Assembly: GCA_937872005.1 (NCBI GenBank)
Contig: CALMPQ010000074.1
Span: 1 to 12,353 of the forward strand
From: an uncultured Propioniciclava sp.
GTDB lineage: Bacteria; Actinomycetota; Actinomycetes; Propionibacteriales; Propionibacteriaceae
DNA: 12,353 nt
Reading direction: 5' to 3'
The notes beneath the pieces were generated by a model. The model did no database searches. It was given only the letters and a program-made list of their open reading frames with translations, and was not told the origin of the DNA. How positions within the stretch are numbered: position 1 is the first letter of the stretch; every line of letters begins with the position of its first letter. The translations under genes and the position numbers were made by a program. Shown in pieces: positions 6,278-12,353 of the stretch.

Positions 6278-6803
6278 GGCGCGCCTCGGCGAGCATGTCG
6301 ACCATCTCGGCATGGGCGAGCTGGGCCGCCTCAGCGGTGGGCAGCTTCTCCCAGGTCAGGTTGACCGGGATGCCGGACTTGTTGCGTCCCTGCACCGCGG
6401 CCGCCAGTCGGGTGCCGTCGGCCAGGCGCCAGCGCACGTTCGGTTGGGACGCCTGCAGGTTCTGCCCGTGCGCCTCTCCTTGGCGTCCGGTGACCACGGT
6501 GGCGACGAGCGCCCACGCGTCGAGGGGTTCGCCGGGGATCGTCGCGGTCTTGGACGCCGAGAAGGTGCCGTCGGCGCGCTGGCCGGGGAGGCGTCCCTTG
6601 ATGGCCTGCTCGAAGTCGACGGTGATGCCCTGGGCCCACCAGCCGTCGACGCCGTGGATCTCGACGAGGTAGGTGGCGATGGCGGCGTGCGCCCAGTCGC
6701 GGGCGCCGGCCTCGACCAGGAGTGCCCGCCACTGCTCGTGGGTGCGCCCGGTGGCACGCTGCATCGCCTCGGGGCCCATGTTCTGCTCCAGCGGTTTGGC
6801 CAT
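6264..6803 (-). CDS. DUF4287-type protein with SRPBCC-like tail
   Basis: A 179-residue soluble protein of unknown function. Residues about 10-66 (TGRTHEQW, then GVDGWWAQGITVDFEQA) resemble the DUF4287 module found in many actinobacterial proteins. Residues about 125-175 (VRWRLADGTRLAAAV, then LPTAEAAQLAHAEMVDML) resemble the end of the Hsp90-activator-homologue/SRPBCC domain that often follows it, here looking compressed. ATG 6803 is preferred over an in-frame GTG two codons earlier because GAGGGG is well spaced from it. It is first in a three-gene operon with the methyltransferase and nitronate monooxygenase and divergent from chaB. Family naming is from memory of conserved words, so moderately sure. 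Confidence 0.7.
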   Translation of the reverse strand: MAKPLEQNMGPEAMQRATGRTHEQWRALLVEAGARDWAHAAIATYLVEIHGVDGWWAQGITVDFEQAIKGRLPGQRADGTFSASKTATIPGEPLDAWALVATVVTGRQGEAHGQNLQASQPNVRWRLADGTRLAAAVQGRNKSGIPVNLTWEKLPTAEAAQLAHAEMVDMLAEARHGHA

Positions 6804-6831
6804 CTCCACCCCTCGTCGGATCGGTGGTGCC

Positions 6832-6841
6832 AGCGTAGGGT
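6832..6841. promoter_or_regulatory. Overlapping divergent -10 elements
   Basis: TAGGGT (6836-6841) on the plus strand serves chaB and TACGCT (6837-6832) on the minus strand serves the DUF4287 operon; the two hexamers overlap by two bases in a 56-bp divergent gap. Each gene has a ribosome binding site downstream of its element, so both would be short-leadered. Neither side shows a good -35. Confidence 0.4.
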
Positions 6842-6859
6842 CGCTGGCAAGGAGGGACC

Positions 6860-7285
6860 ATGCCGAAGACGAACAAGGACGGCTCGGCCAAGCAGTCGGA
6901 GTTGCCCTCGACCCTGCAACGGTCGTCGAAGAAGGCCCAGCGCACCTTCGCCCACACCTACGACGCCGCGCTCGAGCAGTACGACGGCGACGAGGAGCGC
7001 GCCCACCGCACGGCGTTCGCGTCGTTGAAGCACACCCACGAGAAGGTGGGCGACCACTGGGAGGCCAAGGACGAACCCGGCCCGTCGGACGAGCGCGCCG
7101 AGCGGGGTGGCCCGTCGGGGGGTGAGAGCGCGGGTGGGGTCGACGCCAACGCCACCAAGGAGCACCTGATGGGGTTGGCCAAGCGGCTCGACGTCAAGGG
7201 CCGCTCCCGCATGACCAAGGCCGAGCTCGTCGAGGCGCTGCAGAAGGCCAACGACAAGGCGTCCCGGGAGGCGCGCGAAGGGTGA
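6860..7285 (+). CDS. ChaB family protein with Rho-N-like C-terminus
   Basis: A 141-residue hydrophilic protein. Residues about 12-70 are a ChaB domain (LPSTLQRSSKKAQRTF, then HRTAFASLKHTHEKVGDHWE); ChaB was named as a putative regulator of the ChaA cation antiporter, but its molecular role is not settled. A glycine/acidic linker (71-97) leads to a SAP/Rho-N-like helix-extended-helix (about 98-131: ATKEHLMGLAKRLDV...MTKAELVEAL), which suggests nucleic-acid binding. This two-part build is common in actinobacteria. AAGGAGGG lies just before ATG 6860. No chaA is nearby. The aldo/keto reductase follows 36 bp later in the same direction but has its own candidate -10. Confidence 0.88.
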   Translation: MPKTNKDGSAKQSELPSTLQRSSKKAQRTFAHTYDAALEQYDGDEERAHRTAFASLKHTHEKVGDHWEAKDEPGPSDERAERGGPSGGESAGGVDANATKEHLMGLAKRLDVKGRSRMTKAELVEALQKANDKASREAREG

Positions 7286-7320
7286 CAGGATGGGCGCACC
7301 ACGACGACACGAGGGAGCGC
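7286..7320 (+). promoter_or_regulatory. Candidate -10 and RBS of the aldo/keto reductase
   Basis: CAGGAT (7286-7291), directly after the chaB stop, resembles an actinobacterial -10 and would give a leader of about 22 nt. GAGGGAG (7311-7317) is the ribosome binding site 4 nt before ATG 7322. Confidence 0.3.
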
Positions 7321-7321
7321 C

Positions 7322-8353
7322 ATGTATCGCCCGGCCGATGACCGCTACGACACCATGCAGTACCGCCCGATCGGGCGGTCGGGGTTGCGCCTGCCGGCGG
7401 TGAGCCTGGGGCTGTGGCACAACTTCGGCGACGACGTGCCGTTCGAGCGGCAGCGGGCGATCCTCGAGACGGCGTTCGACCACGGCGTGACGCACTTCGA
7501 TCTGGCCAACAACTACGGCCCCCCGTACGGCTCGGCCGAGACCAACTTCGGACGCCACCTGCGCGAGTCCTTCGCGGGGTTGCGTGACGAGTTGCTGATC
7601 TCGAGCAAGGCGGGGTGGGACATGTGGCCCGGCCCCTACGGCGGCGTCGGCGGCACGCGGAAGTACATCGTGGCCAGCTGCGACCAGTCGCTGAAGCGCA
7701 TGGGGCTGGACTATGTCGACATCTTCTACCACCACCGCCCCGACCCGAACACGCCCCTGGAGGAGACCATGGGCGCGCTCGACCACCTCGTGCGGTCGGG
7801 GCGTGCACTGTACGTCGGCATCTCGTCGTACTCGCCCGCGCTGACGGCCGAGGCCGCGCGCATCCTGGCCGAGTTGGGGACGCCCCTGCTCATCCACCAG
7901 CCCAGCTACTCGATGCTGAACCGCTGGGTCGAGGACGGCTTGCTCGACACGCTCGAGGGCGTGGGAGCCGGCTGCATCGCGTTCTCGCCGCTGGCGCAGG
8001 GCATGCTCACGTCGAAGTACCTCGACGGGGTGCCCGAGGGGTCGCGCGCGTCGCAGGGCAAGTCGCTGGGCGAGAACCTGTTGAGCGACGAGGCGTTGGG
8101 GCACATCCGTGCGCTGAACGAGATCGCCGCGTCGCGCGGCCAGTCGCTGGCGCAGATGGCCCTGGCGTGGGCGCTGCGCGACGAGCGGGTGACGTCGGTG
8201 CTGGTCGGCGCCTCGCGCCCCGAGCAGTTGCTCGACAACCTCGGCGCGCTGGGCAACGTCGAGTTCACCGACGACGAGCTGGCGGCGATCGACCAGCACG
8301 CCGTCGATGGCGGCATCGACCTGTGGCGCGGGGCGCGGCAGAGCAGGAACTGA
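7322..8353 (+). CDS. Aldo/keto reductase, YghZ (AKR14)-like
   Basis: A 343-residue NADPH-dependent reductase, close in sequence to E. coli YghZ/Gpr, which reduces L-glyceraldehyde 3-phosphate and other aldehydes such as methylglyoxal. Shared words include HFDLANNYGPP, KAGWDMWPGPYG, SLKRMGL.YVDIFY, LYVGISSYSP and LLIHQPSYSMLNRW. The catalytic tetrad is readable as D60, Y65, K96 and H138; the residue before it is a second His (H137) where E. coli has Ser. The NADP-binding end (PLAQGMLTSKYL, then VLVGASRPEQL) is intact. The loop after RASQGKS is a little shorter than in E. coli. The first ATG is used because of its site. The PLD-like gene starts about 20 bp later and is probably co-transcribed. 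Confidence 0.93.
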   Translation: MYRPADDRYDTMQYRPIGRSGLRLPAVSLGLWHNFGDDVPFERQRAILETAFDHGVTHFDLANNYGPPYGSAETNFGRHLRESFAGLRDELLISSKAGWDMWPGPYGGVGGTRKYIVASCDQSLKRMGLDYVDIFYHHRPDPNTPLEETMGALDHLVRSGRALYVGISSYSPALTAEAARILAELGTPLLIHQPSYSMLNRWVEDGLLDTLEGVGAGCIAFSPLAQGMLTSKYLDGVPEGSRASQGKSLGENLLSDEALGHIRALNEIAASRGQSLAQMALAWALRDERVTSVLVGASRPEQLLDNLGALGNVEFTDDELAAIDQHAVDGGIDLWRGARQSRN

Positions 8354-8372
8354 GGGGCGGGCGTCCGGGTTG

Positions 8373-8897
8373 GTGGGGCTGGAGTGGCTGTCGGGTGACG
8401 CGCTGCACGAGCGCGTGATCACCAACGGGGTGCTGCGCGCCGAGCGGTCCGTGTGGATCGCCACCGCCAACCTCAAGGACATGTACGTGGCCGGGCCGCG
8501 GCGGCGGTATCGACCGGTGCTGACCGAGTTCGCCCGGATGGCCGAGCGCGGGGTGCAGTTCCGGGTGATCCACGCGGAGGTGCCCTCGCGGGCGTTCCGG
8601 GAGAGCTTCGACGCGCTGCCCGGCCTGGTCGCTGGCGGGCTTGAGTTGCAGATCTGCCCCCGCAGCCACTGGAAGATGGTGATCGTCGACGGGACGTTGG
8701 GCTACACGGGGTCGGCCAACTTCACGGGTGCCGGTCTGGGCGCCAAGTCCGACGGACGCCGCAACCTCGAGTTCGGTGCCGTCGGCGACGACCCGGCGTT
8801 CGTGGCGCGCCTGGAGGAGGAGTTCGACCGCTTCTGGATCGGCGAGCACTGCGACGGCTGTGGCCGCCGGGAGGTCTGCCCCGACCCGATCCGCTGA
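8373..8897 (+). CDS. Phospholipase D-like protein, single HKD, with Cys-rich tail
   Basis: About 174 residues with one HKD motif: H99-W-K101-x4-D106 followed by GSANFTGAG (113-121). Single-HKD proteins such as the nuclease Nuc form the active site as dimers, so a nuclease or phosphodiesterase activity is plausible. The N-terminal VWIATANLKDMYV is typical of the PLDc_2 fold. The C-terminus has H159-C160-x2-C163-x5-C169-P, a likely metal-binding knuckle, separate from the catalytic core. No signal peptide or membrane helix is seen, so it is cytosolic. GTG 8373 is chosen since homology begins near there; TTG 8370 is equally possible, and the only upstream site is the weak GGGGCGG. ATG 8307 would lie deep inside the reductase gene and add low-complexity residues. 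Confidence 0.78.
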   Translation: MGLEWLSGDALHERVITNGVLRAERSVWIATANLKDMYVAGPRRRYRPVLTEFARMAERGVQFRVIHAEVPSRAFRESFDALPGLVAGGLELQICPRSHWKMVIVDGTLGYTGSANFTGAGLGAKSDGRRNLEFGAVGDDPAFVARLEEEFDRFWIGEHCDGCGRREVCPDPIR

Positions 8898-8923
8898 CCC
8901 CCACACGCGCCGACACCTGGGGC

Positions 8924-8941
8924 GTCCCGGTTCACCGGGAC
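8924..8941. terminator. Bidirectional hairpin overlapping a stop codon
   Basis: GTCCCGG-TTCA-CCGGGAC is a perfect 7-bp stem with a 4-nt loop, placed 27 bp after the PLD-like stop and spanning the stop codon of the convergent SHOCT gene. There is no T-tract on either side, so it is an atypical intrinsic terminator or mRNA-end stabiliser. Confidence 0.45.
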
Positions 8942-9162
8942 TGGATCAGGCTCAACCTCTCGTAGTAGTCGTCCACGGTGAGGTCGCCGTCAGCGAGGCG
9001 ACGGGCGAGGATGCGTTCAGCCTCGTCCCCCGAGGCCTGCGCGTCAGACGCCGGGCAGAGCGCGGGGCGTCCGCGCCAGGACGGGTCCCACACGAAGGGG
9101 CCGATGCGGCCCCGGCGCGAGAGCACCACGGTGAAGACGACCAGGGCGAGCACCCAGAACAT
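8932..9162 (-). CDS. Small SHOCT-domain membrane protein (second of tandem pair)
   Basis: A 76-residue protein: one N-terminal membrane helix (about 2-15, MFWVLALVVFTVVL), a basic/aromatic linker (RRGRIGPFVWDP) and a C-terminal SHOCT motif (about 49-73, AERILARRLADGDLTVDDYYERL). SHOCT is a short oligomerisation module often placed next to membrane anchors; the cellular role is unknown. ATG 9162 overlaps the previous stop by one base (TGATG), with GGAGGGGAG 6 nt upstream; GTG 9165 is an alternative. The shared GRxGPxxWxP linker with the upstream gene shows the pair arose by duplication. Confidence 0.8.
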   Translation of the reverse strand: MFWVLALVVFTVVLSRRGRIGPFVWDPSWRGRPALCPASDAQASGDEAERILARRLADGDLTVDDYYERLSLIQSR

Positions 9163-9497
9163 CACGCGCTCCCCTCCGGTCGGGCGTTGCGCAACGCGCT
9201 GGATCGCTCGAGGTACTCCTCGGGCGTGATGTCACCGGACGCCAGCCGCTCGGCCAGCGTGGCCAAGGCAGCCTCCTCGGGCGAGGGCTGCGCCCACGGC
9301 GGACGGTGCCCGCCGAAGCGCGGCGCCTCGGGAGCGTCGGAGCCACCCCGGTGCGGGGCCCAGCGCACCGGGCCGACGCGGCCGTGCTTGACGAGCTTGA
9401 TGAGAGCGACGGTCAGGAAGATGCTGGCCACCAGGCCGGGCAGGAAGAAGAAGCCAGGGCCGGAGCCCATGTGCAGGAGGGTCAGTGCTGTGTTCAT
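9162..9497 (-). CDS. SHOCT-domain membrane protein (first of tandem pair)
   Basis: A 111-residue protein with a hydrophobic segment at about 14-34 (FFFLPGLVASIFLTVALI), the linker KHGRVGPVRWAP, a proline/glycine-rich spacer and a C-terminal SHOCT motif (about 73-101, LATLAERLASGDITPEEYLER). ATG 9497 is preferred to an in-frame upstream ATG at 9572 because the membrane segment should be near the N-terminus and the upstream extension would run over the repeat array. The only site, GGAG, is very close to the ATG, so initiation may be leaderless. The gene is divergent from the histidine kinase; SHOCT genes beside two-component pairs suggest the membrane proteins are targets or accessories of that system, which is inference. 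Confidence 0.78.
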   Translation of the reverse strand: MNTALTLLHMGSGPGFFFLPGLVASIFLTVALIKLVKHGRVGPVRWAPHRGGSDAPEAPRFGGHRPPWAQPSPEEAALATLAERLASGDITPEEYLERSSALRNARPEGSA

Positions 9498-9562
9498 GGC
9501 TCCATCGTTCGCGGATCCGGCGTCGCGTCCATCGGCCCCCGCGATGAACTCGCCCCGCCCCC

Positions 9563-9595
9563 ACGTACGCACCTCGACGTACGCACACCTACGCA
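9563..9595. repeat. Three TACGCA repeats, regulator-binding candidate
   Basis: ACGTACGCAC occurs at 9563-9572 and again at 9577-9586, and a third TACGCA is at 9590-9595, giving starts at 9566, 9580 and 9590. The first two copies contain the palindrome CGTACG 14 bp apart. The array sits upstream of the kinase promoter's -35 region and 66-98 bp upstream of the SHOCT start, a good position for an activator acting both ways. The response regulator encoded next door is the obvious candidate ligand. Confidence 0.45.
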
Positions 9596-9627
9596 GGCAG
9601 GCCGACGCGCTCAGCCACCCGCACGCG

Positions 9628-9640
9628 TAGCCTGAGCGCC
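9628..9640 (+). promoter_or_regulatory. Leaderless -10 of the histidine kinase gene
   Basis: TAGCCT (9628-9633) is followed by 7 nt and ATG 9641, with no ribosome binding site. No consensus -35 is present at 17 bp, which fits an activator-dependent promoter under the repeat array just upstream. Confidence 0.5.
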
Positions 9641-10825
9641 ATGCAGTCCGCCGCCCGCACCGTCATCGGCGTCGCCGCCGCGACGTCCCTGATGGCGTTC
9701 GGGTGGCGCTTCCAGCAGGTCGTGGGCAAGGGCGCCCAGCCGTGGCGCTCCGACCACTCCGGGCCGATGGGCCCCCCGCCGGCCGAGCTCATGGTCCCGT
9801 TCACCCCCGCCGCCGTCGCGACGATCGTCGTCGTCGCCGTCGGCATCGTCCTGCTCCGCGCCAGGCCACTCGCCGGCTACCTCATCGGCATCGCCGGCAT
9901 GGTCGTCTACGGCGCGCTCGGCGGGCCGTCCTTCGGCACCTTCGCCGCCGGCCTCGTGCTCGCCATCGGCCTGCTCCGCCGCCGCGGCCTCACCGGCACG
10001 GCGCCGTGGCTGCCGCTGCTGCTCGTCGTCCTCTGGGCGACCTGGTGGGACGCCCCCGGCCTCGGCCTCACCGACTGGGCCATGTGGTCCAGCATCGGGA
10101 GCGAGTTCCTCTGGGTGCTCTTCCCCACCCTGCTCGTCGCCCTCGCCATGGGACGCCGCGAGGCCCGCACCCGCGAACGCGCCGAAGCCATCGAGCGCGC
10201 GGCCTCCGACGAACGACTCCGGCTGGCCCGCGAGATCCACGACGTCGTCGGGCACTCGCTGTCGATGATCTCCCTGCAGTCCGGCGTCGCCCTGCGCCTG
10301 CTGGACGCCGACCCCACCCAGGCGCGCGCCTCACTCGAGGCGATCCGCAGCTCGTCCAAGGACGCGCTCGCCGAGCTCCGCCAGACCCTCGGCGTGTTCC
10401 GCGGCGACGAGGCCACCCCGCTCGCGCCGACACCCAGCCTGACCGCCATCGAAGGCCTGGTGGCCGAGGTGCGAGCCGGCGGCGTCCGGGTCGAGCTCGA
10501 CCCCCTCCCCGAGCCGGACGCCGTGGGTGCGGCCACCCAGGCGGTCGCCTACCGCGTCGTGCAGGAGGGCCTCACGAACGCGATCCGGCACGCGCCGCGG
10601 GCCCTGACGCGGGTCACGCTGACCCACGAACCCCTCGGGCTCAGCGTGCGCGTCGCCGACGACGGCACCCCGGTCGGCCCGATCACCGAGGGCGGCGGCC
10701 TGCGCGGCATGCGCGAACGGGTCGAGGCGCTCGGCGGCAGGCTGGTCGCCGGCCCCACCCCCGACGGCTTCGCCATCGAGGCCCGCCTGCCGAGCAGCGC
10801 CCCACGGAAGGACGAGCGAGCATGA
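9641..10825 (+). CDS. Sensor histidine kinase, NarL/DesK-type (HisKA_3)
   Basis: A 394-residue membrane histidine kinase. Hydrophobic segments lie at about 8-20, 55-72, 78-93, 98-112, 121-135 and 153-170, with no sizeable external sensor domain, so it probably senses a membrane or envelope state. HisKA_3 follows (about 190-255) with LAREIHDVVGHSLSMI, phospho-acceptor H200. The HATPase_c part (about 300-385) has the N-box NAIRHA (313-318), the G1 element ADDGT (339-343) and GGGLRGMRERV (351-361). The stimulus cannot be deduced. The stop overlaps the start of the response regulator gene (ATGA), so the two are translationally coupled. It is divergent from the SHOCT pair. Confidence 0.93.
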   Translation: MQSAARTVIGVAAATSLMAFGWRFQQVVGKGAQPWRSDHSGPMGPPPAELMVPFTPAAVATIVVVAVGIVLLRARPLAGYLIGIAGMVVYGALGGPSFGTFAAGLVLAIGLLRRRGLTGTAPWLPLLLVVLWATWWDAPGLGLTDWAMWSSIGSEFLWVLFPTLLVALAMGRREARTRERAEAIERAASDERLRLAREIHDVVGHSLSMISLQSGVALRLLDADPTQARASLEAIRSSSKDALAELRQTLGVFRGDEATPLAPTPSLTAIEGLVAEVRAGGVRVELDPLPEPDAVGAATQAVAYRVVQEGLTNAIRHAPRALTRVTLTHEPLGLSVRVADDGTPVGPITEGGGLRGMRERVEALGGRLVAGPTPDGFAIEARLPSSAPRKDERA

Positions 10826-11484
10826 CCGACATCACGGTGCTGATCACCGACGACCAGCCGCTCGTGCGCATGGGCCTCCGGGCGCTCGTGGCGTCCGAAC
10901 CCGGGCTCGCCGTGGCCGGCGAGGCGAGCGACGGCGCCGAGGGCGTGGCCCTCGCCCAGCAGGTGCACCCCGACGTCGTGCTCATGGACATCCGGATGCC
11001 CGGCACCGACGGCCTGACCGCGCTGCGCACCATCGTCGGCGACCCCGACCTGGCCGGCACGCACGTCGTCATGCTCACGACCTTCGAGCTCGACGAGTAC
11101 GTGTTCGCCGCCCTCGAGGCGGGCGCGTCCGGCTTCCTGATCAAGGACGCCGACCCCGACGACATCGTCCGGGCGATCCGGGCGGCGGCGTCCGGTGAGA
11201 GCCTGCTGTCACCGACGGTGACCCGCACGGTGATCCGCACCTTCGCGGGGGCCCGCCGGACGCCCACCCCCTCGGGAAGGCACCCCGGGCTCGACGACCT
11301 CACCGAACGCGAGCGCGAGGTCCTGGAACTCGTCGCCCAGGGGCTCAACAACGACGAACTCGCCGAGCGGCTGTTCATCAGCAAGGCCACGGCGCGGACG
11401 CACGTCAGCCACATCCTCCTCAAGCTGGGCGCGCGTGACCGCGCCCAGCTCGTGGTGATCGCCTACCAGTCGGGCCTCGCCTAG
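10822..11484 (+). CDS. NarL/LuxR-family response regulator
   Basis: A 220-residue cytosolic transcription factor. The receiver domain (about 4-120) has D10/D11 in the acidic pocket, phosphorylation site D56 (VVLMDIRMPG), T86 in LTTF and K108 in LIKDAD. The LuxR-type helix-turn-helix covers about 157-217 (LTEREREVLELVAQGLNNDELA, split over 160-181, then ISKATARTHVSHIL). It is the cognate partner of the preceding kinase, judging by the ATGA overlap. It is a likely regulator of its own operon and the divergent SHOCT genes through the TACGCA repeats. The last 65 bp are overlapped in antisense by the transporter-kinase gene, leaving no intergenic terminator. Confidence 0.95.
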   Translation: MTDITVLITDDQPLVRMGLRALVASEPGLAVAGEASDGAEGVALAQQVHPDVVLMDIRMPGTDGLTALRTIVGDPDLAGTHVVMLTTFELDEYVFAALEAGASGFLIKDADPDDIVRAIRAAASGESLLSPTVTRTVIRTFAGARRTPTPSGRHPGLDDLTEREREVLELVAQGLNNDELAERLFISKATARTHVSHILLKLGARDRAQLVVIAYQSGLA

Positions 11485-12353
11485 GGCGAGCCCCGAACTT
11501 CACCTCGTAGGCGCGGGCGATCATGTCGACGGCCTCGTCCAGGCTGTAGCGACCCGTGTTGACGACCATGTCGTAGTTCTCGTCGTCGTTGGGGTTCCAG
11601 CCGTAGAGGCGCTGGGACATCTCGACGCGGAGGCGGTCCTCGTGGTCACGGCGCTGGTCGGCCAACTCGGCGGAGATGCCGTCCAACTCCGAGGCGCGAC
11701 CCACGCGCACCGTCGCAGGCGCGTTCAGGCGCACGTGCAGCGCACCCGGGTGCTGGGCGAGGATCACCGTCGCGTTGCGACCCAGGATGACGCCGCCGGC
11801 AGCGATGGCGTCCCGCACCTCGATGGCGTTGTCGGCCGCGAGGTCACGGTCGGCCCGCTGGTCGGAGCCGAGGTTGAGGTCGGCGTCCGAGACACCGCGG
11901 TTGGCGACACTGCGCAGGAACCGGTCGAAGCCGCTCTCGAGGTCGTCGACGTCCGACTCGGCGCGCTCGATGTCGGCCGAGCTGAGCTTCTGGCCCACGT
12001 AGGGGACGCCCAGGCGCTCGGCCAGCCTGCGCCCGATCACGTCGGCGCCCGAGCCGTACTGCTCGAACAGGGTGACCACGGGACCCGTGCCGACCGGCGC
12101 CGGGGTCTCCGCCGTCGGGACGCCAGCGGCCTTGGCCCGGCGCTCGTTCAGCTCCGCGACCAGGGCGACGTGCGCCTTCTCGGTGAGCGGGTAGAAGAAG
12201 ATGATCAGACCGGCGATGACGCCCAGCGCGGCGGGCACCCAGCCGGTCGCGATGCGCAGGCCGGTGACCATGTGGTCGAAGCCGGGGTCGCCGGCCCTGA
12301 GGGCCGCCGAGTAGCCGAAGGCGCCGACGATCGGGCCACCGAGCGCGCCACCT
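11420..12353 (-). CDS. GPH-type MFS transporter fused to cytidylate-kinase-like domain (partial)
   Basis: The gene enters from the right edge, so its 5' end is missing. The visible frame begins GGALGGPIVGAFGYSAAL, then TGLRIATGWVPAALGVIAG and FFYPLTEKAHVALVAELNERR: the last two membrane segments and cytosolic end of a GPH-family (sugar:cation symporter) transporter. After a short Pro/Thr linker (AAGVPTAETPAPV) the same frame continues into a cytidylate-kinase-like domain: VVTLFEQYGSGADVIGRRLAERLG (nucleotide-binding loop region, split here by description), GGVILGRNATVIL, then NYDMVVNTGRYSLDEAVDMI. The domain normally ends near AYEVKFG; a further Arg-rich tail of about 23 residues (RPRRGPTGRR...) lies antisense to the response regulator end. 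Separate neighbouring transporter and kinase-like genes are known in other bacteria; the fused form is the notable point. Substrates are unknown. Confidence 0.8.
   Translation of the reverse strand, partial: GGALGGPIVGAFGYSAALRAGDPGFDHMVTGLRIATGWVPAALGVIAGLIIFFYPLTEKAHVALVAELNERRAKAAGVPTAETPAPVGTGPVVTLFEQYGSGADVIGRRLAERLGVPYVGQKLSSADIERAESDVDDLESGFDRFLRSVANRGVSDADLNLGSDQRADRDLAADNAIEVRDAIAAGGVILGRNATVILAQHPGALHVRLNAPATVRVGRASELDGISAELADQRRDHEDRLRVEMSQRLYGWNPNDDENYDMVVNTGRYSLDEAVDMIARAYEVKFGARPRRGPTGRRSPRAGRGHARPA

Noticed and set aside
6356..8482. 708-codon minus-strand frame across chaB and the aldo/keto reductase
   Set aside because: It covers several well-supported genes on both strands, has Arg/Gly/Pro-rich content and no domain; it is a high-GC artefact.
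9703..11484. 593-codon plus-strand frame joining kinase region and response regulator
   Set aside because: Its first part is the kinase gene read in the wrong frame (Arg/Pro-rich). The response regulator proper starts at 10822 with the ATGA overlap.

Overview
The window is about 70% GC, tightly packed and uses GC-rich third codon positions throughout. Together with an actinobacterial-type ChaB/Rho-N protein, SHOCT membrane proteins, a NarL-type two-component pair and several TAnnnT-N7-ATG leaderless promoters, this points to a high-GC actinobacterium. I lean towards Propionibacteriales/Propionibacteriaceae, but that placement is a guess. No rRNA, tRNA, insertion sequence, CRISPR array or phage gene is visible; the genes look chromosomal.

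Layout. Positions 1-267 hold no convincing complete gene. They read best as the promoter and structured leader of a minus-strand gene lying to the left of the window. Next come a minus-strand pirin (268-1254) and, divergent from it, a thymidine phosphorylase (1455-2744). Tail-to-tail with the latter is a minus-strand couple that looks like a decayed sigma/anti-sigma operon: a 32-codon remnant of a SigE-family ECF sigma factor (3279-3377), translationally coupled to an anti-sigma-like protein that lacks the expected membrane segment (2746-3282). A cytochrome P450 (3443-4714) lies upstream of it. Then come three overlapping minus-strand genes: a DUF4287-type protein, a SAM methyltransferase and a nitronate monooxygenase (4765-6803).

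A compact divergent promoter with overlapping -10 elements separates that operon from plus-strand ChaB (6860-7285), an E. coli YghZ-like aldo/keto reductase (7322-8353) and a single-HKD phospholipase-D-like protein with a C-terminal cysteine cluster (8373-8897). Two tandem SHOCT membrane proteins (8932-9497, minus) are divergent from a histidine kinase/response regulator pair (9641-11484, plus), and the shared upstream region carries three TACGCA repeats. The right end is the 3' part of a minus-strand gene fusing the C-terminus of a GPH-type sugar transporter to a cytidylate-kinase-like domain. Its tail overlaps the end of the response regulator gene by 65 bp in antisense.

How the genes work together. 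Most are housekeeping or accessory metabolic functions: nucleoside salvage, carbonyl and nitronate detoxification, and oxidation. The regulatory modules are the two-component pair, probably linked to the SHOCT genes, and the broken ECF module. The items most worth a second look are the internally deleted sigma/anti-sigma pair with an apparently intact autoregulatory promoter, the transporter-kinase fusion, the repeat array ahead of the kinase/regulator pair, and the PLD-like protein with its cysteine tail.
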